NCBI GenBank assembly: GCA_020186115.1
Contig: WSYJ01000060.1
Span: 310,001 to 374,000 of the forward strand
Direction: 5' to 3'
DNA: 64,000 nucleotides
DNA from: Histomonas meleagridis
Lineage: Eukaryota > Parabasalia > Tritrichomonadida > Dientamoebidae
This document shows positions 38,342 through 48,681 of this stretch, piece by piece. Position 1 is the stretch's first letter; each line of letters begins with the position of its first letter. The position numbers and the translations under genes were made by a program. The notes under the pieces were generated by a model. It searched no databases, was not told the DNA's origin, and saw only the letters and a program-made list of their open reading frames with translations.

Positions 38342-39628
38342 ATTCACTAAAAACATCCATTCACCCTAAATCTCCTTTTTTTTAAAAATGCAAAACATTT
38401 GTCCTAACACATGAACATAAATATTTATTTTATAAATTTGGAATAATTGATTAAAATTAGTTATTTCTTTATGATGTTTTGTCATGTTTTCTTAAAAAAT
38501 TTAACGAAGATGGGTTCTAAATTGACATCATTTTGTTCATAATTTCGAGATGAATGTGTTTTATGAATGATTCCTGAACAATACTTTTTTGTAATTTTTT
38601 CAAAAGTCAGCACAAACTTTTTAATATATCTCATACAAAATTTTCTTTTAATTCGTTCAAAATCCACTTTTTGATATGTCTTGTATAATAGATTCTATAA
38701 GATCGTTCAATATTCGTATTATTTCAAAATTCAATAAAACCGTTATTCATATGTCTCTACCTTTGGAGGAAATTTTCTGCTTGGAAAAAATTCAGCTAAA
38801 TATACTTTATGATTATTTGTATTGATCAAACATTCACTCCAATTGTAGCAATTATATTTGAATGTTTTTTTACTTGTTTTTAATGAAATCGTTTGGCTTT
38901 CAGTTTTTTAAATTTCAATCAATCGTAAAAATAATAGACTGAAATTTGTGTCGTGGAAAATGACTTTTTGAATTATTTCACGCTGAATTTTTTTTATACT
39001 CTCTCAATTTGACTGTTTAACCGCCCTCATGATGGCAGAGGATAATCATCAAAAAAATTTTTTCCATTGAAAACGTTCCGAGTTTTTTCTATTATTATCT
39101 GTGAATCATATTTCTTGAATGACAATAATGGAAAATATCAGTACATATAATATTGATGAAAAATTTTTCCTGTGTTACTCGATATCACTCTTGAATGTAA
39201 AATTTTATTATCGCGCCATTTATCTCGAAATTCAATGGAGACAGTTTGTGTTAAACGAACCTTTCAGGTGAAAAAATTATTTTTTGTCTCGTTTGATGCT
39301 TTTTAGATGAAACTGAGTTGTTATATTAGTACACTATATTATGTTTCACATATATGAAGATAATTTTTAATATTAAACACGCAAATCATTGACAATTTCA
39401 TGTGAATAATCTAAATTCGAGTTAACATCAACAAGTGAATCATCACCTATATTAACGCATTAATTTACACCATTAAACATAACAGAAATCTGAGATAAAA
39501 CTTCTTTCGGATTTCTCTCATCTTCAGAGGTGTGTTCAAATCTTAATTCAATTTTGTGAAATCATTGAAATTATGAAAACTCTCTGAAAATTGAATGCCC
39601 TATTAGCCACCAAAATAAAACAAAGCAA
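38342..39628. other. 1.3-kb intergenic region
   Basis: The first 40 bases share ATTCACCCTAAATCTC with the 3' flank of profilin copy 1. The rest is AT-rich with no ORF, RNA gene or repeat that I can support. Confidence 0.5.
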
Positions 39629-40915
39629 ATGAGCGTCTTCAAAGTACATAATTACTTATTGGGACAAAAGATCGGAGCTGGAGCATTTTCATCTGTTAGA
39701 TTATGCTTCGGAGAGGGCAAATCCCCGATGGTTGCCAAAATTACCTCTAAGAAGATTAAGTCTTCAGAGCAAGGTAAAAGGATTTATTTCAATGAAAAAG
39801 TCATTACTCCACTTTTGAAGCATCCAAACATTTTATCCATCAGAGAAGTAATAGAAGCTAAAGCTCAATCTTTCCAAATTTCTGAACTTTATGAAGAAGG
39901 AGACTTACTTAACTACATCAAAACTCACAACCCATCACCACAAATCTGTCTTCACTTTGTTGATCAGATACTTGCAGCTGTTGAATATCTTCATGAAAAC
40001 TATATTTGCCATAGGGATATCAAATTAGAGAATGTTTTACTCACCAAGAAGCTTAACGTCAAACTTTGTGACCTTGGTTTAGCCTCGATTACTTTTGACG
40101 GAAAAGTTACACAAAAATGCGGCTCATATCAATATGTAGCACCAGAAGTCTTTGCCTCTGATGTTTACGATGGCATGAAAGCCGATATGTGGAGTTGTGG
40201 TGTCTTATTTTTCTGCATTTTCTCCAAAAAGTTTCCATATCGCGATCAAAATTACGATACTATTGACTTCAGGTTTGTTCCTGAATACATCCGTCCACTC
40301 ATTTCAAGCTTACTTAGGCTCGATCCCACAAAGCGTCCTTCAGCTAAGGAATGCCGCAAAATGAAAATTTTTGATAGGCTACAAAACAGAGTACCACTGT
40401 TTACTGTAAGCTATAACATCCTCTCTCCAATTGTTAATCCTAATCCATTCTTTGTTTCACGAATTTCCCAAATTACTGGACAACCAACTCGTCAAATCAA
40501 AGAACTATTTTTAACAGACAAGCCCCTTGTTGAGAAACTTTTGTATCATTTCTTTACCATCCGAATGGAAAAGAAGATGAAAAAACATAACTCATTACCA
40601 ATATTCAATGTTATTCCAGAATTTCCATGTATCTATCAACGTCAATACAAAGCTGATAGTTGTTCAGTTATGAACGAAGTTAAGAAATTCCTTTTGCCTT
40701 TTAATTGCTGTATATCTTCTCCAGTTACAATGAACAGATCTATTGTCTTAAACAAGTCGGACCAAGACTCATCTGCTTACTTCGAATGTTTGGATAACTC
40801 GGATTTGAACCAATGCACATTATCTCTAAGTGCTCATGAAGACTGCGAATTGTTCTCAAAGAGCTTATTCTCATTTTTGGATACAAAATTTGATACCGAA
40901 AACGCAGAAAAATGA
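39629..40915 (+). CDS. serine/threonine protein kinase, CAMK-like
   Basis: 428 residues. The glycine loop is IGAGAFSSV (15-23), the ATP-binding lysine is K37 in VAK, and HRDIKLEN at 128-135 is the catalytic loop. DLG at 148-150 replaces the usual DFG, and APE is at 171-173. The activation segment (TQKCGSYQYVAPEV) resembles CAMK/AMPK-related kinases common in trichomonads. The domain ends near 250. The remaining 175 residues have no recognised domain but contain a RMEKKMKKHN basic stretch. All catalytic residues are present, so the kinase should be active. The substrate is unknown. Confidence 0.92.
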   Translation: MSVFKVHNYLLGQKIGAGAFSSVRLCFGEGKSPMVAKITSKKIKSSEQGKRIYFNEKVITPLLKHPNILSIREVIEAKAQSFQISELYEEGDLLNYIKTHNPSPQICLHFVDQILAAVEYLHENYICHRDIKLENVLLTKKLNVKLCDLGLASITFDGKVTQKCGSYQYVAPEVFASDVYDGMKADMWSCGVLFFCIFSKKFPYRDQNYDTIDFRFVPEYIRPLISSLLRLDPTKRPSAKECRKMKIFDRLQNRVPLFTVSYNILSPIVNPNPFFVSRISQITGQPTRQIKELFLTDKPLVEKLLYHFFTIRMEKKMKKHNSLPIFNVIPEFPCIYQRQYKADSCSVMNEVKKFLLPFNCCISSPVTMNRSIVLNKSDQDSSAYFECLDNSDLNQCTLSLSAHEDCELFSKSLFSFLDTKFDTENAEK

Positions 40916-41756
40916 GAAATATGCCGCAAAACACTTTGTATTTTTTGATTGTTAGATTAAAAATAAAAATTTATATTTTATCATTTTCCTCCATTTCATC
41001 GTCACCTTTAAATCAATACCAAACGGCCACTTTTTCTATATAGTGCTCAGAAAATATTTTAGCTATAGCGAGTAAACCATTGTAAATTAAACGGAGATTT
41101 AAACAGTTTTTTCGCCAGTGTTAAAATTATCTCGTAATTTTTGGCCATAAATGTTCATTATCATTTGCTTGTTTTTGATTTTTAAAAATCGAAATAAAAT
41201 TTATTTTATAAAATTTACACATTTTAGATGCTAATAGTTTGATTTAAATTTTACTTCAATCTTGAGTGAAGTTGCACAGCGTTGGCTCAGTTAAAATGCA
41301 AAATATATTTGATTTGCTATAAATATTTTCTTAATATATTATAGTTGAGGGCGCTCTTTATAAAGATTGTTATAAAGAAAACCGTGAAAACACCAATGTT
41401 GTTTTTGTTTATCATGATATCTGTTGTATAATAAAATTTTATTGCAACATGATTTTAAAACTTTGATTTGATTAATCAAGATAGTCGGCAACTCATAGAA
41501 AATTAAAGAATGTTTCCCATAGTGAATAGGTGCTTTTGATATTATCCCTTTAAACAACAAAGTAAACTTTTCCTGTATATAGGAAAGCAAAGCATTCATA
41601 TTTCAAAACGATACAATTTCCTTTTTTGGTACAAATTATTGAATTTTTTTAGATCCCTTAAAACCTTTTACCTTAATATGAGAAGATTTTTTCAAAAATA
41701 CTTAATGATTTGTTTGGTTGCATTTTTATTAAAAGAAAAAATTATGAATGTGATAT
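40916..41756. other. intergenic region with a possible small ORF
   Basis: AT-rich. A minus-strand ORF at 41339-41599 is listed separately; nothing else was seen. Confidence 0.45.
41339..41599 (-). CDS. possible 86-residue hypothetical protein
   Basis: ATG at 41599 to a stop at 41339. Residues such as HYGKHSLIFYELPTILINQ and KQKQHWCFHGFLYNNLYKE look more like protein than translated spacer. No motif is recognised and no initiator precedes it. It may be the remains of a longer gene. Confidence 0.3.
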   Translation of the reverse strand: MNALLSYIQEKFTLLFKGIISKAPIHYGKHSLIFYELPTILINQIKVLKSCCNKILLYNRYHDKQKQHWCFHGFLYNNLYKERPQL

Positions 41757-42257
41757 TTATGTGCAACTTCCCTTCTTTGTGTTCAAAATGATTGATACGA
41801 TGAAACCGTAAAGGCCCAAAACTTCACCGAAAATCAATATCAGCATTGCGCCCATAATTAATTTTGGTTGTTCTGCAAGTGCTCTAACGGCAACGTTTCC
41901 TGCAACACCAATACATATACCTGATGCCAAACCAGTGAACCCAACGCTAAGTCCACCAGCAAAGTTTGCATATCCATTAAATGATGGATATGGTACAGTC
42001 ATTGAAGGTGCGATGATAACTGCTGTAACAAGACCATAAATACCTACAATACCTGCCATAATGATTGGTAATATGCATTTGAAAACCATTTCAGGGTGAA
42101 CTGCGCATACAGTAAAAAGACCAATAGCTGATTTGTATGTACCAACAGCACTACCGATAGATGTTAACGAAAGTGCAAAAGCAACGCCTAGATATGAAAA
42201 CATTGATGAAATTGGTGGGCAGTCAGCTGGATATGTTGGGGCTCCTTCTCCTCCCAT
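41757..42257 (-). CDS. V-type ATPase proteolipid subunit c
   Basis: 166 residues from the ATG at 42257. An upstream in-frame ATG at 42341 would add 28 residues, but an M3 promoter box lies between, so 42257 is preferred. Four transmembrane helices are present. GTYKSAIGLF (39-48), KCILPIIMAGIVGIYGLV (60-77) and ILIFGEVLGLYG (140-151) match subunit c rather than c''. The last holds the proton-carrying glutamate, E145. Subunit c forms the rotating membrane ring that moves protons into lysosome-like and secretory compartments. The length is usual for the family. Confidence in identity is high. Confidence 0.95.
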   Translation of the reverse strand: MGGEGAPTYPADCPPISSMFSYLGVAFALSLTSIGSAVGTYKSAIGLFTVCAVHPEMVFKCILPIIMAGIVGIYGLVTAVIIAPSMTVPYPSFNGYANFAGGLSVGFTGLASGICIGVAGNVAVRALAEQPKLIMGAMLILIFGEVLGLYGFIVSIILNTKKGSCT

Positions 42258-42317
42258 TTGTTGATAAGAATTTGAGAGGTCTGTTTGAATCGAGAACCAA
42301 AATCGGTTTTGAAAAAT

Positions 42318-42325
42318 TAACGGTT
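42318..42325 (-). promoter_or_regulatory. M3-type box upstream of V-ATPase c
   Basis: Read on the minus strand as AACCGTTA, an exact match to the trichomonad M3 consensus, 61 bases before the chosen ATG. Confidence 0.5.
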
Positions 42326-42411
42326 CCTCACTAACAATCAACTAAACCAAAACCAAAGCATAAATTCTTTTATCATTAGAATATTTCATATTTTACTAGT
42401 ATCCTATAAGG

Positions 42412-42633
42412 TCAAATTCCAACGGATGCTGTAAATTCAAAATGTATCATGATTTTTAAATTGACACATAATATATTATTTTTGAATAAAGTAGGTTTTA
42501 CAAAAAATTTCATCATATCCTCCATTAGGATTGTCCATAATATAACACCATAAGATTTTTCTGAATGCAACATTCTAAGCAAATACTCATTACTTATGAA
42601 AGAATTTGCCTTTTGCTCCTTCGCAACACCCAT
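42412..42633 (-). CDS. possible 73-residue hypothetical protein
   Basis: ATG at 42633 begins MGVAKEQKANSFISNEYLLR and continues to a stop at 42412. Composition is moderately coding-like in the first 50 residues. There is no domain and no clear promoter. It sits between the V-ATPase and kelch genes on the same strand. It could be a truncated remnant. Confidence 0.3.
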   Translation of the reverse strand: MGVAKEQKANSFISNEYLLRMLHSEKSYGVILWTILMEDMMKFFVKPTLFKNNILCVNLKIMIHFEFTASVGI

Positions 42634-42752
42634 TTTAAAAATTGATATTAAAGAGAAAAAAATATTTTGTATCAACTTAAACGGAAAAAAAATTGCGAAA
42701 AAGCCGAATTTTAATTTAAATTCCAAAACACAAAAAACAATTTACCAATTTC

Positions 42753-43910
42753 TCATTGGATGATTTCAAGCATATCATTTTTCAAGTGTAAAAACGACAA
42801 TGCTTCTCCAACATTCACAACGAACAATGATAAACGGTCACCTCCGGGGTATCCCATAAATGCAACGATTTCTCTCCTTCTTTCATCGTACGCAGCGCCC
42901 ATTGAATGCATTCTGGGTAGCATAAATAGTCCAAGTTCACTTATTGTTCCATCTGCAGTAGACACTGATTCGCCATCAGGTAGAACATGAAAAACAAACC
43001 AACGGAAATGTTTTAACCCAATTCCATATAAAAACATCGAATGCGAAGGCGCTTTCCCACCAATGAACATCAAGTAATTATCAAAATGGATAAGAGTTCC
43101 ATCTGTAATTGTTGGAAATGGTTCTGGTCCTGTTGTTTGTTGGACAGAGACTGTCTTTGCTTCCATGTCAATGACAAGTAATCCTCCTGTTTTTGATGAT
43201 CCATATCCATATATCAAATTGTCAATAATTTCGTAGGCAACGTTGGAACGGCCGCCTATCTCTTGTGGGATGATGTTCCATTGGTTAGTTGAAAGATCAA
43301 ATATGCATAATTCAGATGGCCATACGCCATTGAAACCACCCCAGAGAAAAAGTTGATTTTGATAAGACCCAAAAATGCCTGAACACCTTGGAGATGGTGT
43401 TACACTATTTGATTGGATTTGTTGAGTTTGGCCAGTATTTAAATCTATTGCATAAAAGTCGTTATAAAATTGTGACATACAACAACCACCGAAAACAAAA
43501 AGAGTGTCGTTAATAAGAGAGGCGTGACAACCTGAACGTGGCGATATCATTTCACCAATAGTATTGAGTTGACACCATTGATGAGTATTAATGTCAAGAA
43601 TCCAAATATCATTGAAATAGTTAGAGTTACCATCAATTCCAAAACCTGTAATAACCCAATTTCTTGTTTTATGTTGACAATAGAATTGGCCAGTTCGTGG
43701 TTGTGGTGTATTTATAGAGTTTGTCTGTTCAAGAGACCAAACGCCAGTAAAGGCCGTTTTTACAACATAAGTTTTTCGACTTCGGGAATTTTGAATTGGT
43801 AATTTTTTAATTCCGTTCGCTTTTTCATTGTCCATACGCATACCACTCATAGGTATAAACGCATCAGTGAATTTTTGGTCTGCACTTGAAGAACTTACAT
43901 CATTCCCCAT
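42753..43910 (-). CDS. kelch-repeat protein with N-myristoylation-like start
   Basis: 385 residues starting MGNDVSSS, a good N-myristoylation signal (Gly2, Ser at 6-7), which suggests membrane attachment. Five or six kelch blades follow. Examples are PQPRTGQFYCQHKTRNWVIT, SPRSGCHASLINDTLFVFGG, SPRCSGIFGSYQNQLFLWGG and MFIGGKAPS. The final region, MHSMGAAYDERRREIVAFMG, closes the propeller. Kelch propellers bind partner proteins; there is no BTB or F-box domain. An M3 box lies 38 bases upstream. This fold assignment is solid; the cellular role is open. Confidence 0.87.
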   Translation of the reverse strand: MGNDVSSSSADQKFTDAFIPMSGMRMDNEKANGIKKLPIQNSRSRKTYVVKTAFTGVWSLEQTNSINTPQPRTGQFYCQHKTRNWVITGFGIDGNSNYFNDIWILDINTHQWCQLNTIGEMISPRSGCHASLINDTLFVFGGCCMSQFYNDFYAIDLNTGQTQQIQSNSVTPSPRCSGIFGSYQNQLFLWGGFNGVWPSELCIFDLSTNQWNIIPQEIGGRSNVAYEIIDNLIYGYGSSKTGGLLVIDMEAKTVSVQQTTGPEPFPTITDGTLIHFDNYLMFIGGKAPSHSMFLYGIGLKHFRWFVFHVLPDGESVSTADGTISELGLFMLPRMHSMGAAYDERRREIVAFMGYPGGDRLSLFVVNVGEALSFLHLKNDMLEIIQ

Positions 43911-43947
43911 CTGTGCAGAGCAGAGCCAAATTTTTAGCCTCGAATGT

Positions 43948-43955
43948 TAACGGTC
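43948..43955 (-). promoter_or_regulatory. M3-type box upstream of the kelch gene
   Basis: Read on the minus strand as GACCGTTA, matching the M3 consensus, 38 bases before the ATG at 43910. Confidence 0.5.
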
Positions 43956-44379
43956 ATTGATGAACCTTTGAAACGTTTTCTTGTCGCTTTTGAATGAAAT
44001 TCCGAATAACGTGTTTTTAACGTACAATTTTTCACAATTTTTGATTTTTCAGGAAAATTAAAAAGAAAAGGCTTAATATGAAATTTATGGCGATTTATAT
44101 CAATCCTATAAGATGGGGATAGTTTTGGTATTTAAACAGTATTTTATGATTGTTAATCTTATGTTAATTTTGTTACATTCTTATATCATCTTAATAAAAT
44201 TTGATAAATTCCATATATTTTACTATCCTTTGTTAGTTCTTTCAAATGATATTGTAAAATATAATAAATATGATATAAAATTTAAATATTTTCAACTAAC
44301 TATAATTTCTAAGCAGATGAAACAAAAAATTTGTCTGGTTGAATTTTTGCAATAGCATTAGATTCTATTCTTCTTTAAT

Positions 44380-44590
44380 ATATTTCTGATGAAGTCCCCA
44401 ATCATTCTTTGAAAGCTTCATATTTTTTTATAAAAAAAGTATACTTTTTCCATTTCCAAATGGATCATTACTATGATGAGCCACATTGATTTCTATTAGT
44501 TTCTTTGCTTCTTCTGTATTATAATGTGTGAAATATTTAGATTTAATATTTTTATCAATAAAATTTTGTTAAGTTCATTGATATATATCA
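44380..44590 (-). pseudogene. frame-broken fragment of a DUF3447-type ankyrin protein
   Basis: Minus-strand peptides in successive frames match the intact relatives. KNIKSKYFTHYNTEEA parallels VKNKSTLYFAQYKTLEEI, and KLSKNDWGLHQKYIKEE parallels ELSKNDWELHKKYVQGE from the 55005-56237 gene. The corresponding DNA at 44386-44424 is also visibly similar to 55693-55735. Stops and frameshifts between the pieces show the copy is dead. Confidence 0.65.
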
Positions 44591-45039
44591 AATAAAAGCA
44601 AAAATTTTGAACTTGGCAGGCTGAAAAACAAAAATATCTCAAAATATAAACTGATGATATATAATGTTTTAAATAAATGTTGAAATTCTATAAATAAAAA
44701 TTAATTTTAAATTGAATTTTTTCCAGACAATTGATTTTTAGCTGATATAATATATTATATTTTTTAAATCTTGATTTATCTCCTACACAGAGGTGATTCA
44801 GCATCAGTTCAAATAAAAGTTAAAAATTAATAGTTAATCTATTTTTAATTTTTTATTCAACAAAATTTTCATCATATTCATCAAATACATGTTCAAATAA
44901 AAAAAGTAAGAAACATAAGAATGTTCCTACATTTAAGTTTGGAGTTTATGATAAATCTGAAATTTAAGGAAAATAGCCTCTGTCAAGGAATAAAAACTTT
45001 TGACAAATTTTGACGCTCTTTTATGGCAAAAATTTTTAA

Positions 45040-46671
45040 ATGTTTCTGAAACAACTAATAGACCAAGCAAATCAAGCAGCAATAAATTCTATCATTCGCC
45101 CTCAACGCGCCAGGTATAAATTAAAAAACTTACCATATAAAATTGATATACAAGGATATCCGTTCCCAGTATTTCGCCAAAACATTACATTCAAAAATAG
45201 CCGCAAACAAAAACTTGTCGGATCATATTTTGCTCCTACTGGAGAAATTGAAAATCCTCCATGTGTAATTTATCTTCATGGAAATGCATCATGTCAAGTA
45301 GAAGGTTTCTTTCTTGTTCCAATCTTTATTCCTTTTGGTTGCTCTGTTCTATGTTTTGACTGTTCTGGTTCTGGTAATAGCGAAGGAGAATTAATTTCGC
45401 TTGGATATCATGAAAGTGATGATGTATTATGCGCTATTAAATTCCTTAGAGAACGATATAAAGTTGGAAAGATCGCACTTTGGGGTCGATCAATGGGTGC
45501 AGCAACATCATTAATTACAATTTCCAAAGATCACACAATTTCCTCAGCAGTCATTGACTCTCCATTTGCTTCCCTCCATGATCTTGCTGTTGATATTGGC
45601 AGTACCATGCCATTTCCAAAATTTATGGTGAAAATATATGTGAATTATATGAGACGCAAAATTCAAACAGTCGCAGGATTTAACATTGATGATGTAGAGC
45701 CTATCAAAGATTGTTCTACTTCAACAACACCACTTTTTATTATCCACGGTGCAAATGATACATTTATTCCATGTGAACATTCAAAGCGCATTTTCGATGC
45801 GTATGGCGGTCCGAAGCATATCGAACTTGTACCGGGCAATCACAACTCCCAAAGGCCACAAGAAGTTATTGTAATGGCCGTTCAACATATTGCGAATGCA
45901 TTTGGAATCGAAATTGATGTTGATGCAATTCCATCAATTGATGACGACAATGCATCATTCCACTTCGAAAATGCATTTGAAATGAACAAAAGCGAAGAAA
46001 GCGCTTTCGATACTGCGAATCATGAAAATAAGAAAGAAGAAGAAAATAATGATGAAATAAATAGTAACAATAAAGAAAATGAAGGAAATGTAATAAAGGA
46101 AAACGAAAACAAAGAAAACACTCAAAAAAAAAATAATATTCAAAGTGATACAAATGAAAGCGACGAGAGCACTAATGTGAAAGAAGAAAATGTAAAAGAT
46201 GAAAAAGAAAGTGAAGAAAATGCTCAAAAGGATGAAAACGAGAGCGAAGGAAATAACGAAAAAGAAAGTAAAGAAAGTACTGATGTGAAAGAGGAAAATG
46301 CAAACGAAGAAAACGCTCAAAAAGTAAATAACACCCAAAATGGTGCAAATGAAAGCGACGAGAACACTAATGTAAAAGAGAAAAATGTAAAAGATGAAAA
46401 AGAAAGTGAAGAAAATGCTCAAAAGGAAGGAAATAACGAAAAAGAAAGTAAAGAAAGTACTGATGCAAATGAGGAAAATGCAAACGAAGAAAAAAATGTT
46501 GAGAATGAAGAAAATGAAGAAAAAAATGTTGAGAATGAAGGAAATGAAGAAAAAAATGTTGAGAATGAAGAAAATGGTACTCATAATAATACAGATGAAA
46601 GCAAAGAAAATTCTATTATAAAAGAAGGAAATACAGCTGAACATGTTAATGGTGGAGAAAATGTTGTTTAA
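45040..46671 (+). CDS. alpha/beta hydrolase with long charged repeat tail
   Basis: 543 residues. Residues about 60-290 form an ABHD13/ABHD17/BEM46-type alpha/beta hydrolase. The oxyanion segment is YLHGNASCQVEG, the nucleophile elbow GRSMG holds Ser151, and HGANDTFIP holds Asp240. His268 in GNHN completes the triad. Substrates are probably acyl esters or thioesters, as in related depalmitoylases. From about 310 the protein is a disordered Glu/Lys/Asn-rich tail of about 230 residues. This tail contains a duplicated 60-residue segment (NESDE..NVKE..) and three 10-residue EENEEKNVEN units. There is no signal peptide. The start is the first ATG, after a CTTTTATGGC context. Confidence 0.88.
   Translation: MFLKQLIDQANQAAINSIIRPQRARYKLKNLPYKIDIQGYPFPVFRQNITFKNSRKQKLVGSYFAPTGEIENPPCVIYLHGNASCQVEGFFLVPIFIPFGCSVLCFDCSGSGNSEGELISLGYHESDDVLCAIKFLRERYKVGKIALWGRSMGAATSLITISKDHTISSAVIDSPFASLHDLAVDIGSTMPFPKFMVKIYVNYMRRKIQTVAGFNIDDVEPIKDCSTSTTPLFIIHGANDTFIPCEHSKRIFDAYGGPKHIELVPGNHNSQRPQEVIVMAVQHIANAFGIEIDVDAIPSIDDDNASFHFENAFEMNKSEESAFDTANHENKKEEENNDEINSNNKENEGNVIKENENKENTQKKNNIQSDTNESDESTNVKEENVKDEKESEENAQKDENESEGNNEKESKESTDVKEENANEENAQKVNNTQNGANESDENTNVKEKNVKDEKESEENAQKEGNNEKESKESTDANEENANEEKNVENEENEEKNVENEGNEEKNVENEENGTHNNTDESKENSIIKEGNTAEHVNGGENVV
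46484..46575 (+). repeat. 30-bp coding tandem repeat, about three copies
   Basis: AAAAAAATGTTGAGAATGAA followed by GAAAATGAAG, repeated about three times, encodes EKNVENEENE in the hydrolase tail. Confidence 0.8.
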
Positions 46672-47370
46672 AATGATAATAAATATTTAAATGTAAATAT
46701 GAATTTTTATCTTAAAATAAGTTTTTGTTAAAACTGAATTCATGTTGAACGCACTCATTTCTTTTCTATATCTATAACGAATGGGAAAGGTAAAGGCATA
46801 GCGCCATGAATAGTTATCATAATAAAATCTAATGCTTTTAACAAGCATTGTATATAAACTCAATCAATTACAAGAATTCAATAATGGTATCAACTCTTCA
46901 AAAATACTGAAAATATACATCTAATATATTAAACATTTTTTGGTATCTATTGAAGCAGATAATGTGAATTTGAAGATAAAGATTATGTTTTTAATTCTGG
47001 TAGTTTAATTTTTTATTTATTAGTAAAATTAGCCATATTTGATTATTTTTATTAAACAATTTTATATATCATTATTTGTAGTGCTATATATATATATATA
47101 TGCATGAATTTTTTGTTTTTACTTTAAATACTTTTTTTTAAGTTTATGTATGTGGCTTAATCATGTTAGTCCATACCAAAATTGGGAATTTAAAAAAAAT
47201 TCAAATATTTGAATTTTTATTTAAAGTTTAAACGGCATAAATAAATTTGTTATTCAACATAGCGATAGATGTACATACATTAAAAACTTAAAGTTTTATT
47301 CTCGTAAAAATGTTTGAAAGTTTATTTTTAGTTATTTTACCCATTTTCCATCGTCAAAGGGTAATTTCAT
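46672..47370. other. 0.7-kb intergenic region
   Basis: AT-rich, with a short TA run at 47089-47103. A 34-codon minus-strand stretch ending near 46755 (ITIHGAMPLPFPFVIDIEKK) looks faintly coding, but no gene can be defined. An ATG at 47310 opens a signal-peptide-like frame before the lectin (see findings). Confidence 0.35.
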
Positions 47371-48681
47371 ATGCTGATCTTTGTTTTTACTAAATTAACA
47401 TTACTAAAAACAACAGCAGATTTAGTACCACCTTTCGAGACCACAGAAAATGGGGGTATAGGACTTTGGGAGTTTACAGGTTCAGCTGGTCTTGTTGATG
47501 ATGTTATCTTACTTGTTCCCCCAGTTCAATATAGTGCGGGTTCAGCTTGGACTAACTCACAAATTCCAACTGGTGAATGGTCAGTAACATATAAGATAAA
47601 AATTTATGAAGGATCTGGCGGTGGCGGATTTGGAATTTGGTTTGTTGATAAATATGGAGCGTACGGTCAATTGCACGGAGGACCAGAAGTGTTTAAAGGA
47701 TTTGGTCTTACCGGAACAATTATCACAAATGATAATCGATCACATTCTTTAAAATTAAGCTTTTTAGAAAATGATGGCACAACTTCTTATGACTACTCCA
47801 CTCTTCCAGATCCTATTTTTTACAAATTCCATAGAGCAGATGATTTATCTTTTGAGTTTCGATTTAACTACAAAAATTTAGTTATAACATTAACAGAAGC
47901 AAATAAACATACCAAACTTTTCCAGAAGGATATCACAGTACCATACCAAAACAACTATATGGGTATTTCTGCTAATTCAGATCAATTCACCACTAGAATT
48001 GATCTTTTATCCATTAAGTTCAAGTTAAATCTCTCTGACAAGCGCAAGAGTTCTGATAATGAAGATGAAAAAATGAATACACGTGATGCCACATTATCAA
48101 ATAAGGATAAAACTGGTAAATATCAGCCCAAAGAAACCATTCTTTTACGTAATCCTGTTTTCTCTGCCACCACTGAGGCTCTTCAATCTCTTTCTCAACA
48201 AGGCGAACAATTTTCAAATGATATGATTGATGTTACAGTTCAAAAAGTCCTTAATATCATCTCCGAGATGACCTTTGCCTCCACTGATGTTGCTTCTTTT
48301 ACCGAACTCAACGATTTTATCACACGCACATTATCTCCACATGCACAAAAGTGGCAAAAACGAACCATTCGAATGGTTGACCAAGTTAAACAAAGCCGCG
48401 ACATATTTGAGACCGCTTTTGATAGCACAAAGGACATATTGGAGAATTGGAATGCGACAATTATATCGAATACTGAGAAAGCGACAAAGCATGTTTACGG
48501 CCTGGACGACCTTCTCAAGCGGGAGGCAGAAATGGAAATCGAGGAAACAGAAGAAGGACTAAAAGCTGCCGTTGAAGGCAGTGGACTTGTAAAGGCATTG
48601 ATTGGAATCGCTTGCGCAGAGATAGTAATGATGGCGCTGCTCTTTGTCGCATTAAGAAGCGGGAAAGTGCACTTATTTTGA
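47371..48681 (+). CDS. L-type lectin, ERGIC-53/VIP36-like cargo receptor
   Basis: 436 residues from the ATG at 47371. Residues about 18-225 form a legume-type lectin fold. Family signatures are PFETTENGGIGLWEFTGSAG, GGGGFGIWFVDKYG (GFGIWF beta-strand and loop), YKFHRADDLSFEFRFNYKN and a metal/sugar-loop region with NNYMGISANSDQ. A helical stalk (about 280-400) and one transmembrane helix (ALIGIACAEIVMMALLFVAL, about 410-430) are followed by a very short cytosolic end KVHLF. Such receptors carry high-mannose glycoproteins between ER and Golgi. The predicted N-terminus is a weak signal peptide. A better one sits 61 bases upstream in another frame, so the annotated start may be wrong. Confidence 0.88.
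   Translation: MLIFVFTKLTLLKTTADLVPPFETTENGGIGLWEFTGSAGLVDDVILLVPPVQYSAGSAWTNSQIPTGEWSVTYKIKIYEGSGGGGFGIWFVDKYGAYGQLHGGPEVFKGFGLTGTIITNDNRSHSLKLSFLENDGTTSYDYSTLPDPIFYKFHRADDLSFEFRFNYKNLVITLTEANKHTKLFQKDITVPYQNNYMGISANSDQFTTRIDLLSIKFKLNLSDKRKSSDNEDEKMNTRDATLSNKDKTGKYQPKETILLRNPVFSATTEALQSLSQQGEQFSNDMIDVTVQKVLNIISEMTFASTDVASFTELNDFITRTLSPHAQKWQKRTIRMVDQVKQSRDIFETAFDSTKDILENWNATIISNTEKATKHVYGLDDLLKREAEMEIEETEEGLKAAVEGSGLVKALIGIACAEIVMMALLFVALRSGKVHLF

Larger units (their letters stand above)
43911..45039. other. 1.1-kb intergenic region containing an ankyrin-family relic
   Basis: Apart from the relic at 44380-44590 and the promoter region of the kelch gene, this is featureless AT-rich spacer. 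Confidence 0.5.

Noticed and set aside
39005-39065. Possible small RNA (GCCCTCATGATGGCAGAGG followed by a T-run)
   Set aside because: Only a weak four-base-pair stem; no snRNA, snoRNA or RNase P motif.
45955-46644. Minus-strand ORF opposite the hydrolase tail, rich in Phe/Ile
   Set aside because: Antisense of Glu/Lys/Asn codons; the plus-strand frame carries the alpha/beta hydrolase.
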